From the NCBI RefSeq assembly GCF_017329615.1, contig NZ_JAFMTW010000002.1, positions 1-64,000 on the forward strand: a stretch of DNA of 64,000 bases, written 5' to 3'. Source of the stretch: Alicyclobacillus suci (GTDB taxonomy: Bacteria; Bacillota; Bacilli; Alicyclobacillales; Alicyclobacillaceae). Numbering within the stretch: position 1 is the stretch's first letter; each line of letters begins with the position of its first letter. Positions 1 to 7,900 of the stretch are shown here, in pieces. The translations under genes and the position numbers were made by a program. The notes beneath the pieces were generated by a model. That model made no database searches and was not told where the DNA came from. It saw only the letters and a program-made list of their open reading frames with translations.

Positions 1-1
1 G

Positions 2-322
2 GTTTTCTCCAATCTCACATTCTACCAAAGAGGGGCGGATGGCTCATATTTTATGCCCCGGGGTGCCATCCCTTTTTACACAGTATATTGGACTCTACTT
101 TCGGGAGATGGCGGCAAGTGGGACAAAAACATCTATCTAAACAACTGCGGGGCCGTCCTATTTCGTGGCGGTTTCGATTATTTTTTCGCTCTAAAATTTA
201 TACAAGCTAGTATTTGGTTTAATGATATAAGAATATTTGAAATTAAATTACAAGTAAATATATTAATACTTGAAAAAATGTGGTATGATTGGAATACGGT
301 TTTTGATTTACTTTTGAAGTAA
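2..322 (+). other. Unassigned open stretch at window edge
   Basis: One frame is open from the first bases to a stop at 320-322. Its first 60 or so codons read like a protein C-terminus (aromatic- and glycine-rich), but the last 40 codons are AT-rich, look non-coding and overlap the promoter of the next gene. A second frame is also open until 140. Neither contains a family I recognise. It may be the tail of a gene beginning outside the window, or non-coding. Confidence 0.2.
284..289 (+). promoter_or_regulatory. Extended -10 promoter candidate for the secreted protein gene
   Basis: TGG-TATGAT at 281-289 is an extended -10 (TGN plus a near-consensus hexamer). The -35 position is weak (TATTAA around 261-266). 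It would start transcription about 60 bases before the gene at 357. Confidence 0.4.
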
Positions 323-356
323 CTGTGGATCAAAAACCGAAATTCCGTGGGAAGAG

Positions 357-1034
357 ATGATAAGGGTGTTTAAAAAGACTGCTCTAGGTGTTGTATCTGG
401 TCTAACTATTGCTATGGTAACAGGTGCTCCAGTGTTTGCAGCAACACAGACTTCACAGGCAACTATTCTAGTTAGCACTACTACGAGTAGCTCGACGCAA
501 AGTTTTGTGCCATCTCAAGCTGCACAGGACTTTTTGGGGAAAATGATTAGTAGCGGCTTAATAAACGAGTTTTCTTTTGACCAAAATGGAAAGTTAACAT
601 TAAATGATTCAATCAGTGACCTTGCATCGAAGTATAATTTAAACAGCTCAGATGTGGCTAATCTTCAAGCTATAATAAATGCCGCACAGAGCTACGGTAG
701 TGAGTCTACTTCGTCTTCAAAGACGGGCATACAGCCGCAGTTAAGTTACAGTGGTGGGACAGTTTACTTTAGTCACGACGACGTAGATGCTTACTTATTT
801 GCGGCAGCTTCTGTCGGGCCTGCTGCACTCATGGCGGCACTCGATGCACTTGCAACACTTACTGGCGGCCCAGTAGGGGCAGGCTTATCGCTTATTTTAG
901 ATGTTTTAGGAGCATCTTCCTTGGCTGGTTTCACTTACATGTGTGTCCAGGCGGAATATAATGGTCAAGGAGTGTATATCGGGCTAACTTGGAACGGGGT
1001 GTTCCCAAACATTTCGTACGGATTCTGGAAATAA
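357..1034 (+). CDS. Small secreted protein with a glycine-rich hydrophobic C-terminus
   Basis: I do not recognise this 225-residue protein. A clear Sec signal peptide covers about residues 1-29: the Lys-rich start MIRVFKK, a hydrophobic core, and a likely AFA-A cleavage site. A Ser/Thr-rich linker follows, then a helical region (about 50-110). After residue 140 comes a hydrophobic stretch rich in Gly and Ala with GxxxG-like spacing (about 150-195), ending in an aromatic tail (ISYGFWK). An exported protein with a glycine-zipper-like segment next to a small membrane protein recalls bacteriocin/immunity pairs, but this is only inference. A weak GGAAG precedes the ATG; GTG at 366 is an alternative start. 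Base composition is more AT-rich than the rest of the window, suggesting acquisition. Confidence 0.7.
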   Translation: MIRVFKKTALGVVSGLTIAMVTGAPVFAATQTSQATILVSTTTSSSTQSFVPSQAAQDFLGKMISSGLINEFSFDQNGKLTLNDSISDLASKYNLNSSDVANLQAIINAAQSYGSESTSSSKTGIQPQLSYSGGTVYFSHDDVDAYLFAAASVGPAALMAALDALATLTGGPVGAGLSLILDVLGASSLAGFTYMCVQAEYNGQGVYIGLTWNGVFPNISYGFWK

Positions 1035-1061
1035 CATTTATCCTCCCGTTTCATGTTTATT

Positions 1062-1094
1062 GCAGGCGTGGTGTCTTTATGGATACCATGCCTG
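1062..1094 (+). terminator. Hairpin after the secreted protein gene
   Basis: CAGGC-G-TGGT pairs with ACCA-T-GCCTG around a short T-rich loop. No U-tract follows, so it may be an RNA-stabilising hairpin or weak terminator. Confidence 0.35.
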
Positions 1095-1164
1095 TGATGA
1101 CCCACGGTTTCACTTTGTGATATTATGGATTCCGAAACTACTACACGGTAGGAGTTGTTAAAGA

Positions 1165-1503
1165 GTGAATAAGGAAAAAGTAATGAAGATTGCCCACTTT
1201 AGCTATGTCGGCATTTTTACTGCAATGTTTGGATACACGTTACTACCTAAACTACCGTACCTTTGGCTCGCAATCGCTTTAGTAGGCGGCGTGCTATTAG
1301 CGGTTAAGAATAATTTTCTGAAAACCGCTCATTCGAGGAATAAAATTAGAATGTTGGACATCGTGATAGTTCTTGGCCTGATTGTGATGATTTTTCTTGC
1401 TCCTATGCCTGCGATTATAAAAGAAGTAATCATTTTGATTGTGGCATTTTTCTACTACGTGTATTGTTACAAAATTATGCTCAAAGAATTGAGCGACGAG
1501 TGA
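1165..1503 (+). CDS. Small four-helix membrane protein
   Basis: I do not recognise this 112-residue protein. It has about four hydrophobic segments (roughly residues 11-27, 30-46, 64-81 and 85-103), separated by a basic loop around 47-62 (KNNFLKTAHSRNKIR). The GTG start follows GGTAGGAG at 1147-1154; an ATG six codons in is an alternative. TATTAT at 1121-1126 is a possible -10. It lies 130 bases after the secreted protein gene in the same AT-rich block, so a paired role such as self-protection is possible but unproven. Confidence 0.65.
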   Translation: MNKEKVMKIAHFSYVGIFTAMFGYTLLPKLPYLWLAIALVGGVLLAVKNNFLKTAHSRNKIRMLDIVIVLGLIVMIFLAPMPAIIKEVIILIVAFFYYVYCYKIMLKELSDE

Positions 1504-1948
1504 TCCTGACGCTCCTATTAAAAATCCTTCAAAATAATCCTACCAATTATGAAGTATCTCACTGTGCTCAAAATCCATTTCTGTAAGCTACCGAGATGAA
1601 CAAGTGCTTTTCCATGTGGAGTAGGAGATATTAAAGCCGTTTAGATGCGATTCCTTCACGGAATAAGACAGTGACCAGTGCGTAATAGGTGTTTCCAATG
1701 CTTTACATGTAAACTGCGACGTTTTTATACTAGCTGTAACGGACATTAGTCAAAGATAAGGGGCGGGCCGAGTATTCAGCTCGTTTTTTCCGATTAGCAA
1801 GATTAAATCGTGTAGCGGGTGGAGATATAATAAATGTGCGATGTACCATTTTGGAGGGGCTGTGTGCATTTATAGGCAGGGCGAGAAATCCGTGATATAC
1901 TGCGGATTACCGCTCCATCTCCATACATTCGCAGTACAGCATATATAG
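1504..1948. other. Intergenic region with no gene seen
   Basis: About 445 bases with no convincing coding frame. GC content rises along it, so the boundary of the AT-rich block probably lies near 1700. A weak terminator-like element is present at 1769-1789: a 4-5 bp CGAG/CTCG stem followed by TTTTTT. The right end abuts an aldo/keto reductase fragment, so part of it may be decayed sequence. Confidence 0.5.
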
Positions 1949-2380
1949 GTGAGCAACTGGGCGGCTTGGCAAATCGCGAAGGCACTTGGAATATCCCCGC
2001 AGGAACAACTCGCGCGCTTTGAACGGATCCAACCGATGTACAACTTAGTCAAACGACCCGCTCAAGGGCGTTTGGTGGATGAAGCAAGATACATAGCTCG
2101 GTATCGTGATGAGATGAATTTTGTCGTGGCGGACCGTTTTGTGGCGTATGCCGAAAAGCATGGAATCAACCCGGCGACGCTGGCCGTCGCTTGGGTGATG
2201 TCGCATCCCGCGGTAACAGCGCCGATTATCGGGGCACGAACCGTAGCGCAACTGGAGGATTCGCTCGCTGCCGTCGATGTGGGTATGACCCCAGCATGGC
2301 GTGATGAAATCTCTGCACTCTCTGTCGAGCCCGCGCCTGCGACAGACCGTGGCGAAACGCTCTTGCCGAATTGGAATTAA
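1949..2380 (+). pseudogene. Aldo/keto reductase remnant, truncated and internally deleted
   Basis: The 143-residue frame matches the C-terminal half of NADPH-dependent aldo/keto reductases of the YhdN/IolS type. It has the SNWAAWQIAKA segment, IQPMYNLVKR, and the cofactor-binding region ending PIIGARTVAQLEDSL. The N-terminal half, which holds the catalytic Asp/Tyr/Lys/His residues, is absent. In addition IQPMYNLVKR runs directly into PAQGRLVDEARY, where intact relatives, as I recall them, carry about 40 more residues including a SPLGGGLLTGKY-like block. The open frame begins at a GTG with no Shine-Dalgarno. An N-terminal truncation plus an in-frame deletion make a working enzyme very unlikely. 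Confidence 0.75.
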
Positions 2381-2482
2381 TTCCACGTTCATGGATGACG
2401 GGCTAGTGTCCTTCGCACCGATAGTGTACCCCAACTGACTTTTCCGTATCTGACGAGAGATGGCAATTGTTCGCGCCCCAAT

Positions 2483-2500
2483 ATAGTCCAACTGGACCAC
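2483..2500. promoter_or_regulatory. Palindromic operator candidate upstream of pfkA
   Basis: ATAGTCCA-AC-TGGACCAC, an 18-bp inverted repeat with two mismatches in the right arm. It lies 83 bases before the pfkA ATG. It matches the perfect palindrome at 5912-5929, which suggests one shared regulator. Confidence 0.55.
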
Positions 2501-2582
2501 TCTAAACTATCCTTTCGGTGCATGTGCAAAAAAGCCGTCGATGTAACAATACAGACATCAGCAGCACACAGGGGTGACGAGT

Positions 2583-3542
2583 ATGAAAAGAATTGCACTG
2601 CTCACCAGTGGCGGGGACGCGCCAGGCATGAACGCAGCGATTCGCGCAGTTGTGCGTACGGCATATCACTTCGATTGTGAAGTGCTGGGCATTCGACATG
2701 GCTATCAAGGATTGCTTCAAGACGACATCATTCCACTAACTCCAAGCTCCGTGGGTGACATTATACAGCGCGGTGGGACGATTCTTTTGACGGCCAGGTG
2801 TGATGCGTTCAAGACGGATGAGGGATTGGCACAAGGCGTTGCCACCTTGCGGCGAGAAGGCGTGGAAGGGCTGGTGGTCATTGGCGGGGACGGATCGTTT
2901 AGAGGTGCTTGTGCCCTCGCACAACATGGCATTCGCACGATTGGTATTCCCGGCACGATAGACAATGACATTCCTGGTACGGATGAGACCGTGGGATTTG
3001 ACACGGCATTGAATACGGCCGTGGAGGCCATTGATAGGATTCGAGATACCGCAAGTTCGCACGACCGGACCTATGTTGTCGAAGTGATGGGCCATCACTC
3101 AGGTGCGATTGCACTTGCCGTAGGAATGGCGGCAGGGGCCGCATCCATCATGATTCCAGAAGAGGAACCGAACTTGGAGCGGGTCTTGCGTCAATTAAAT
3201 CAAGCCGCAGCGAGAGGAAAGAAACATCCGATTGTCTTGGTGGCCGAAGGTGCGGCGCATGCGATGGAGGTCGGGGAATTTTTGAAAGATCACATCGCAT
3301 ATGAAGTGCGCGTGACGGTGCTTGGACATATCCAACGTGGAGGTGCACCGTCGGCTCGGGATCGGATTTTAGGGAGCCTGTACGGAACACAAGCCGTTCA
3401 CCTGCTCTTGGAAGGTTGTACCAACCAGATGGTCGGTATGCGATGTGGCCGGGTGGAGGCAACCAGTTTTGATCAGGTGCTCAGTAGTGTGCATCAAACC
3501 AATCTATCACTTCACACGATTGCCGATATCCTTGCAGTCTGA
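2583..3542 (+). CDS. pfkA: ATP-dependent 6-phosphofructokinase
   Basis: Phosphorylates fructose 6-phosphate to fructose 1,6-bisphosphate, the committed step of glycolysis, as a cytoplasmic tetramer. The 319 residues equal the usual bacterial PfkA length. Visible motifs are MKRIALLTSGGDAPGMNAA at the N-terminus, the ATP-binding GGDGSFRGA (101-109), and the catalytic TIDNDI with Asp127 in its canonical position. GFDTALN and VEVMGHHSGAIAL follow. The ATG at 2583 is chosen because AGGGGTGA ends five bases before it; an in-frame GTG at 2574 overlaps that ribosome site. Unlike the common accA-pfkA-pyk arrangement, it sits with a UspA-like gene and a phosphotransacylase-acetate kinase fusion. It may therefore be a second, condition-specific copy, which cannot be judged from this window. 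Confidence 0.96.
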   Translation: MKRIALLTSGGDAPGMNAAIRAVVRTAYHFDCEVLGIRHGYQGLLQDDIIPLTPSSVGDIIQRGGTILLTARCDAFKTDEGLAQGVATLRREGVEGLVVIGGDGSFRGACALAQHGIRTIGIPGTIDNDIPGTDETVGFDTALNTAVEAIDRIRDTASSHDRTYVVEVMGHHSGAIALAVGMAAGAASIMIPEEEPNLERVLRQLNQAAARGKKHPIVLVAEGAAHAMEVGEFLKDHIAYEVRVTVLGHIQRGGAPSARDRILGSLYGTQAVHLLLEGCTNQMVGMRCGRVEATSFDQVLSSVHQTNLSLHTIADILAV

Positions 3543-3563
3543 CGTTCGTAAGGGGGAAGTACG

Positions 3564-3998
3564 ATGAATGTGTTGATGGTCGTTGACGAACTTGCTGATG
3601 TGGATGCCTTGAAAGCGTTGAAACCGTATTTCGATCCGGTCGAAGACTTGCAACTGACGGTACTGTACATCACGGATGATAAAAGTTGTATACAATTGGG
3701 CACCGACGAGCACCCACACTTTGTATTGCCAGATGCGGAACTCATCTATCGAGATGAAATCGAAGATCGGGTATTGCGGACGTTTCGCCCGTGGCACGAA
3801 CGGGTGCATTTTCGGCACGAAATCGGCGGCGACGACGTGGAAATCCTCAGGCGAGTCATCCGGGAGGCGTCTATCGACCTGATAGCACTGAATCCAAGAC
3901 AGCACACGGACGACGCATACAACGGACTTCCTCTTCGGAAGATTGTGTTACGTGGTGACGAACAACCGGTTTCGATAGCGGACGCCGTGAGAACTTGA
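3564..3998 (+). CDS. UspA-like small protein
   Basis: The 144-residue protein has the order expected of a universal-stress-protein fold: an N-terminal strand (MNVLMVVDEL), a helix, a second strand (LTVLYITDD), an acidic middle, and a late strand (IDLIALNPRQ). The classical ATP-binding G-x2-G-x9-G-S/T motif near the C-terminus is not visible, so nucleotide binding is doubtful. A strong AAGGGGGAAG precedes the ATG. It lies 21 bases after pfkA and 86 before the PduL-AckA fusion, probably in one operon. A sensory or regulatory role in that pathway is inference. Confidence 0.7.
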   Translation: MNVLMVVDELADVDALKALKPYFDPVEDLQLTVLYITDDKSCIQLGTDEHPHFVLPDAELIYRDEIEDRVLRTFRPWHERVHFRHEIGGDDVEILRRVIREASIDLIALNPRQHTDDAYNGLPLRKIVLRGDEQPVSIADAVRT

Positions 3999-4084
3999 GC
4001 TCGCTCTGTTGCGGGGGATGGATGGATTCGCTTGTTTCATAATCACGCGGTTTGCAGGAGATTGCTTCGGCGAGGAGAGGTTAT

Positions 4085-5806
4085 ATGTTTGTACCGGTTG
4101 GTGTGTCAGGTCGCCATATTCATTTGACGCAGCAAGATGCGGACGCGTTATTTGGCAAGGGATACGTGTTTGAGAAATTTAGGGCATTGAGGCAACCTGG
4201 ACAGTTCGCGTGTGCAGAAACGGTGACCTTGCGTGGGCCGAAGGGCGATATTACACATGTTCGCGTATTAGGTCCCGTTCGCGCATATTCGCAAGTTGAA
4301 ATCTCCAAAACAGATGCACGCGTGCTTGGTGTCACCCCGCCGGTGCGTGATTCGGGCGATATCGAGGGGACACCGGGTATTGAGGTCATTGGGCCACATG
4401 GGTCTATCTGTTTAGAAAGCGGGGTTATTCTCGCCCATCGACATATCCACCTGCATCCTACGGATGCCATGCAACTGGGCGTGAAGGATAAGGAATTCGT
4501 CGCCGTAGAGACAACGGGTGAACGGCAGGTCATCTTGGAGAAGGTGCTTTGTCGGGTCAGCCCAGATTATCGTTTGGAATTTCACGTCGATACAGATGAA
4601 GCAAATGCGTCCGGGTTGTCAAATGGTGATACGGTAAAAGTGATTCAAGTGGACGCCGTCCACGAAATTCTGACGTTCATTCCAGAAACCGTACTCGTGC
4701 TCAACTGTGGAAGCAGTTCGGTCAAATATAAGCTGTATGCTATGCCTATCGAACAAATAATTGCGAAGGGCAATATTCCACGAACACCGGATCACCCGTT
4801 GGAAACGACCTTAGCCGACATTTTCCAGCAGGTTGGCAATGACGTCGACTTGGTCGCCCATCGGATTGTTCATGGTGCAGATTTGTTTTCGGCATCGATA
4901 CGAATCACGGATGACGTTTTTCAGCAGATTCAAAGCATTTCTCACCTAGCTCCACTCCACAACCCTGTAAATCTGGAGGGGGTGGAAGTCGCAAGGCGGT
5001 TTTATCCGGACATTCCTCACGTGGCGGTATTTGATACGAGTTTTCATCAGACGATGCCGCCGGAGTCGTTTTTATATCCCATTCCATATGCGTACTATGA
5101 AAAACACAAGATTCGTAAGTATGGATTTCACGGCAGCAGTCATCGTTACGTGTTGGAACGCGCAGTTCAAATGCTCGATGCACCGAAAAATAGGCTGCGC
5201 CTGATTAGTTGTCACATTGGCAACGGCGTCAGTGTCACCGCGATTCGCAATGGGCAGTCCTACAATACGTCGATGGGATTGACGCCCTTGGCTGGCGTCG
5301 CGATGGGAACCAGAAGTGGGAATATCGATCCCGCTATCATCCCGTTTCTCGAACGTCTCGAGGGGATGACGACCAATGACGTGATCGACATTTTAAATCA
5401 CCAGAGTGGCTTGTTGGGCATTTCCGGCATTAGCAATGACGTTCGCGTGCTGTTGGAACACGAGCAGCAGGGAGACGAGCGGGCTCGTCTGGCACTAGAT
5501 CTGTTTATTTCGAAAATCCACAATTACATCGGCGCGAGCCTGGCGAAACTCAATGGTGCTGATGGCCTCATCTTTACGGCAGGGATTGGCGAGAATAGCC
5601 CGGAAATTCGCGAGAAAATCTGTTTGGGATTAGAGTACGCGGGTATTTACCTAGACAATCAGGCCAACTGGGAAGGGTCGGGGGAGCGGGTCATTTCGAG
5701 CCCGTATTCACCCATTAAGGTGATGGTGATTCCGACGAACGAGGAACTGATCATGGCGCGCGACGGCTATTGGCTGTCTCTCGAAAAAGCTGGGGTAACT
5801 GGTTGA
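4085..5806 (+). CDS. Fusion of PduL-type phosphotransacylase and acetate kinase
   Basis: One 573-residue chain appears to carry both steps of acetate overflow: acetyl-CoA + Pi to acetyl phosphate, then acetyl phosphate + ADP to acetate + ATP. Residues 1-190 are a PduL phosphate acyltransferase domain with metal-ligand His clusters SGRHIHL (His11, His13) and AHRHIHLH (His118-122), plus CAETVTLRGPKG. Residues 201-573 are an acetate kinase of about 373 residues, slightly short of the usual 400. It shows NCGSSSVK (207-214), HRIVHG (Arg260), FDTSFHQ (Asp317), YGFHGSSH (347-353), GTRSGNIDP (Arg410) and the C-terminal PTNEEL. All expected acetate-kinase catalytic residues are present. The ATG at 4085 has GGAGAGG four bases upstream; TTG at 4052 has no such site. 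No stop or frameshift separates the domains. The acyl preference (acetyl or propionyl) cannot be read from sequence. Confidence 0.93.
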   Translation: MFVPVGVSGRHIHLTQQDADALFGKGYVFEKFRALRQPGQFACAETVTLRGPKGDITHVRVLGPVRAYSQVEISKTDARVLGVTPPVRDSGDIEGTPGIEVIGPHGSICLESGVILAHRHIHLHPTDAMQLGVKDKEFVAVETTGERQVILEKVLCRVSPDYRLEFHVDTDEANASGLSNGDTVKVIQVDAVHEILTFIPETVLVLNCGSSSVKYKLYAMPIEQIIAKGNIPRTPDHPLETTLADIFQQVGNDVDLVAHRIVHGADLFSASIRITDDVFQQIQSISHLAPLHNPVNLEGVEVARRFYPDIPHVAVFDTSFHQTMPPESFLYPIPYAYYEKHKIRKYGFHGSSHRYVLERAVQMLDAPKNRLRLISCHIGNGVSVTAIRNGQSYNTSMGLTPLAGVAMGTRSGNIDPAIIPFLERLEGMTTNDVIDILNHQSGLLGISGISNDVRVLLEHEQQGDERARLALDLFISKIHNYIGASLAKLNGADGLIFTAGIGENSPEIREKICLGLEYAGIYLDNQANWEGSGERVISSPYSPIKVMVIPTNEELIMARDGYWLSLEKAGVTG

Positions 5807-5840
5807 GGTTGAAGGGTAGGGTACCGCGAAACTTGCGCAT

Positions 5841-5868
5841 GGGGTTGGGATGACATAAGCCCAACCCC
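5841..5868 (+). terminator. Terminator-like hairpin after the PduL-AckA gene
   Basis: GGGGTTGGG pairs perfectly with CCCAACCCC across a 10-base loop. The following sequence is only moderately T-rich (AATTTGC, then CTTTTT near 5882-5887). Confidence 0.55.
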
Positions 5869-5911
5869 AATTTGCATGATACTTTTTCACATGTGGCGAT
5901 GCATTCAAGAA

Positions 5912-5929
5912 ATAGTCCAAATGGACTAT
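5912..5929. promoter_or_regulatory. Perfect 18-bp palindromic operator candidate
   Basis: ATAGTCCA-AA-TGGACTAT is a perfect inverted repeat with 8-bp arms. A further half-like AGTCC follows at 5938-5942, and TATACAAT lies between them as a possible -10 region. The site shares 15 of 16 arm-consensus-compatible bases with the site at 2483-2500 apart from two right-arm changes. It lies 113 bases before the kinase-like gene. Confidence 0.6.
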
Positions 5930-6041
5930 ATACAATTAGTCCGCCTATATCTCGCTATCGTTTGTGGGCGGAGTTAGGATGAAATTAACCTAAAACTAAA
6001 ATAAGATCACTTCAGCATCCAGAAAGCTGGTATTACAAGAT

Positions 6042-6602
6042 ATGAAACGGCTATTGGAATACCTCATCTCAGGGGGTGGTCGTTTGGATAAGCGGGTCAT
6101 GTTGTTTACGGTCCGACATGAAAATTTAATGGTGGCGATTGCAATCGCTGGCCTTGCGGTGTGGGGTGGGATGACGGGACATCCTGCGTTTATCTTCGGA
6201 CTCGCATTGGTTGGCGCGACAGCGTATTTTGCCGGCGTCATCATTGCAGTTTGCATGGCGTTCTTATTGATGGGATTAGATTTGTTTTTGGGACATATAT
6301 CTTTCGAGTCGTCGAGTGTTGTGATATTGCAGTTGATAGGTTACTGTTCTGTCGCACATCTGGGATATAAGCACAAGACGTTACGAGCGGAGCAACGAAC
6401 GCTCAAAAAAGGCCATCAGGTGCCCTGGGCAGTCATTAACGAAGTTCGAACGTCCTTGTCCGCCATTCGATTTCTTCTATTTCCTCTGCAAGGCGATGAC
6501 ACGTCAAACGAGGAATTGAAGAAGGCGACTAGTGAGCTTTCACGCCTTGAGAAGATATTTCAGGACATTGAACGAGAAAATCACGAACACCCGCGGACAT
6601 AA
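6042..6602 (+). CDS. Membrane protein with a His-less HisKA-like tail
   Basis: The 186-residue protein has about four membrane segments between residues 27 and 107, then a cytoplasmic helical tail. The tail reads NEVRTSLSAIRF at 133-144 and ends in an amphipathic helix (about 157-180). This resembles the dimerisation/phosphoacceptor helix pair of histidine kinases (HELRTPL), but the acceptor His is Asn133 and the Pro is Ser138. No ATPase domain follows. It may be a sensor that dimerises without phosphotransfer, or a partner for another kinase. The ATG at 6042 has no good ribosome site; TTG at 6084 follows GGGGGTGG and is an alternative. The palindrome at 5912 lies just upstream. Confidence 0.6.
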   Translation: MKRLLEYLISGGGRLDKRVMLFTVRHENLMVAIAIAGLAVWGGMTGHPAFIFGLALVGATAYFAGVIIAVCMAFLLMGLDLFLGHISFESSSVVILQLIGYCSVAHLGYKHKTLRAEQRTLKKGHQVPWAVINEVRTSLSAIRFLLFPLQGDDTSNEELKKATSELSRLEKIFQDIERENHEHPRT

Positions 6603-6749
6603 GGGGTTGGAAGCTGAGCTGATTTGACTAGTCTGTTTGGATATCACAAATTAGTTTCTTTGTGTCTGATGCGCATCGCCGAAGAACAAGATAATGAAGC
6701 CATCGAAGGAAGCGTAGCAATCGCGTGCGCTTCTTAGGAGGCAAGGACG

Positions 6750-7298
6750 ATGGTCAAATTTCTTCGTGAAAACCCGTATGCGAGATTGGTTCTGACGGCA
6801 CTGCGAATCTGGATTGGTGTGGAGTGGGTACGAGCGTCCTTGGAGAAGGTGGGTTCTGCGGTTTGGACGGGAAGTCAGGCAGGTGTAGGTGTTTCTGAAT
6901 TCCTACGTGGGGCGATTGCACAAAGTACGGGTGCGCATCCAATGGTACAGGGATGGTATGCAGACTTTATCCGCGACGTTGCACTGCCACACGCGAAAAT
7001 TTTCAGTCTGGTTGTGAGTTTCGGCGAACTGTTGGTAGGCGTTGCGTTGGTGATTGGTTGCTTTACGACGTTTGCTGCTCTGATGGGTGTATGTATGAAC
7101 ATGGCTTATTTGTTGGCAGGCACGTCGAGCACGAATCCGAACATGCTGATATGGGAGATGCTTTTGCTGATAGCTGGGTATAACGCAGCTTATCTTGGCC
7201 TCGACTATTTCATAATTCCATGGGTTCGGAGACGTTTTCACCGCTCGCAAACTATTTTGAACAACAATTCCGGACAGAATCCTAAGCTGTTTGCCTGA
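6750..7298 (+). CDS. DoxX-family membrane protein
   Basis: The 182 residues have the layout of DoxX-like integral membrane proteins: a first helix after LRENPYARLVLTALRIWIGVEW, then hydrophobic segments near 86-105, 108-123 and 128-146. FSLVVSFGELLVGVALVIG matches the family's conserved second helix. Such proteins are linked to respiratory-chain or thiosulfate/sulfide redox functions, but the specific role here is unknown. TTAGGAGG lies upstream of the ATG at good spacing. It stands about 150 bases after the kinase-like gene and is followed by a strong terminator. Confidence 0.75.
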   Translation: MVKFLRENPYARLVLTALRIWIGVEWVRASLEKVGSAVWTGSQAGVGVSEFLRGAIAQSTGAHPMVQGWYADFIRDVALPHAKIFSLVVSFGELLVGVALVIGCFTTFAALMGVCMNMAYLLAGTSSTNPNMLIWEMLLLIAGYNAAYLGLDYFIIPWVRRRFHRSQTILNNNSGQNPKLFA

Positions 7299-7350
7299 AG
7301 CTGGCGGTACAAAACACACCAGAAAAAGTGGATGTATTGAATCACACGGT

Positions 7351-7383
7351 AAGATGACTGCCTCATTTCGAGGCAGTCATCTT
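7351..7383. terminator. Bidirectional terminator between convergent genes
   Basis: AAGATGACTGCCT pairs perfectly with AGGCAGTCATCTT around a short loop, giving a 13-bp stem between two converging transcription units. Confidence 0.8.
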
Positions 7384-7396
7384 GCCTAATCACCCA

Positions 7397-7900
7397 TTAC
7401 GTATGTGATTCTGCCTTGCGCAGGAGATAAAATAGCCAAACCCATACGGATTGAACCATGAGGTAAATGACGAACGAGACGTTTATCGAGTAACCGTGGT
7501 TATAGTGATAAATACCGAATCTTTTCGCGACCCATTCCATAGAGGTGGAAAGAAGCGCCCAACAGAGAATGTAAATGGGGCTAAATTTGGCCCTGATGTG
7601 TAGAAAGTCATACAGGTAGAAAAATAGATAGCTGACAGGGCCGTACATCAGGTACGACAAAAAGTCGATGAACTCAAACTCGGACCTGTCATTGACGTCG
7701 TAAAAACTGATGGGGATCACGCTGAGGACGTGATCGAACAAAAATCCAAATGTGACGCCGCACATGAAAAACAAAGTGGACAGCTTCCACGAGAAGCGGC
7801 GTGGTAGAAAATATACGACGACGCTCCCCAAACAAACGGCCAATAAAACTGCCCACTCATTGGTGTTCAACTGCGCGTCATACACGGTCAGACGAATCAT
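7397..7900 (-). CDS. Integral membrane protein, CBO0543-like (second of pair)
   Basis: The 167-residue, very hydrophobic protein has about five membrane segments and many aromatic residues (for example WVWLFYLL near the C-terminus, and a YHYNHGYS loop). It resembles the uncharacterised CBO0543-type family of small Firmicute membrane proteins. It overlaps the upstream gene of similar design by 23 bases, so the two are translated together. No catalytic or transport motif is apparent and its function is unknown. Confidence 0.65.
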   Translation of the reverse strand: MIRLTVYDAQLNTNEWAVLLAVCLGSVVVYFLPRRFSWKLSTLFFMCGVTFGFLFDHVLSVIPISFYDVNDRSEFEFIDFLSYLMYGPVSYLFFYLYDFLHIRAKFSPIYILCWALLSTSMEWVAKRFGIYHYNHGYSINVSFVIYLMVQSVWVWLFYLLRKAESHT

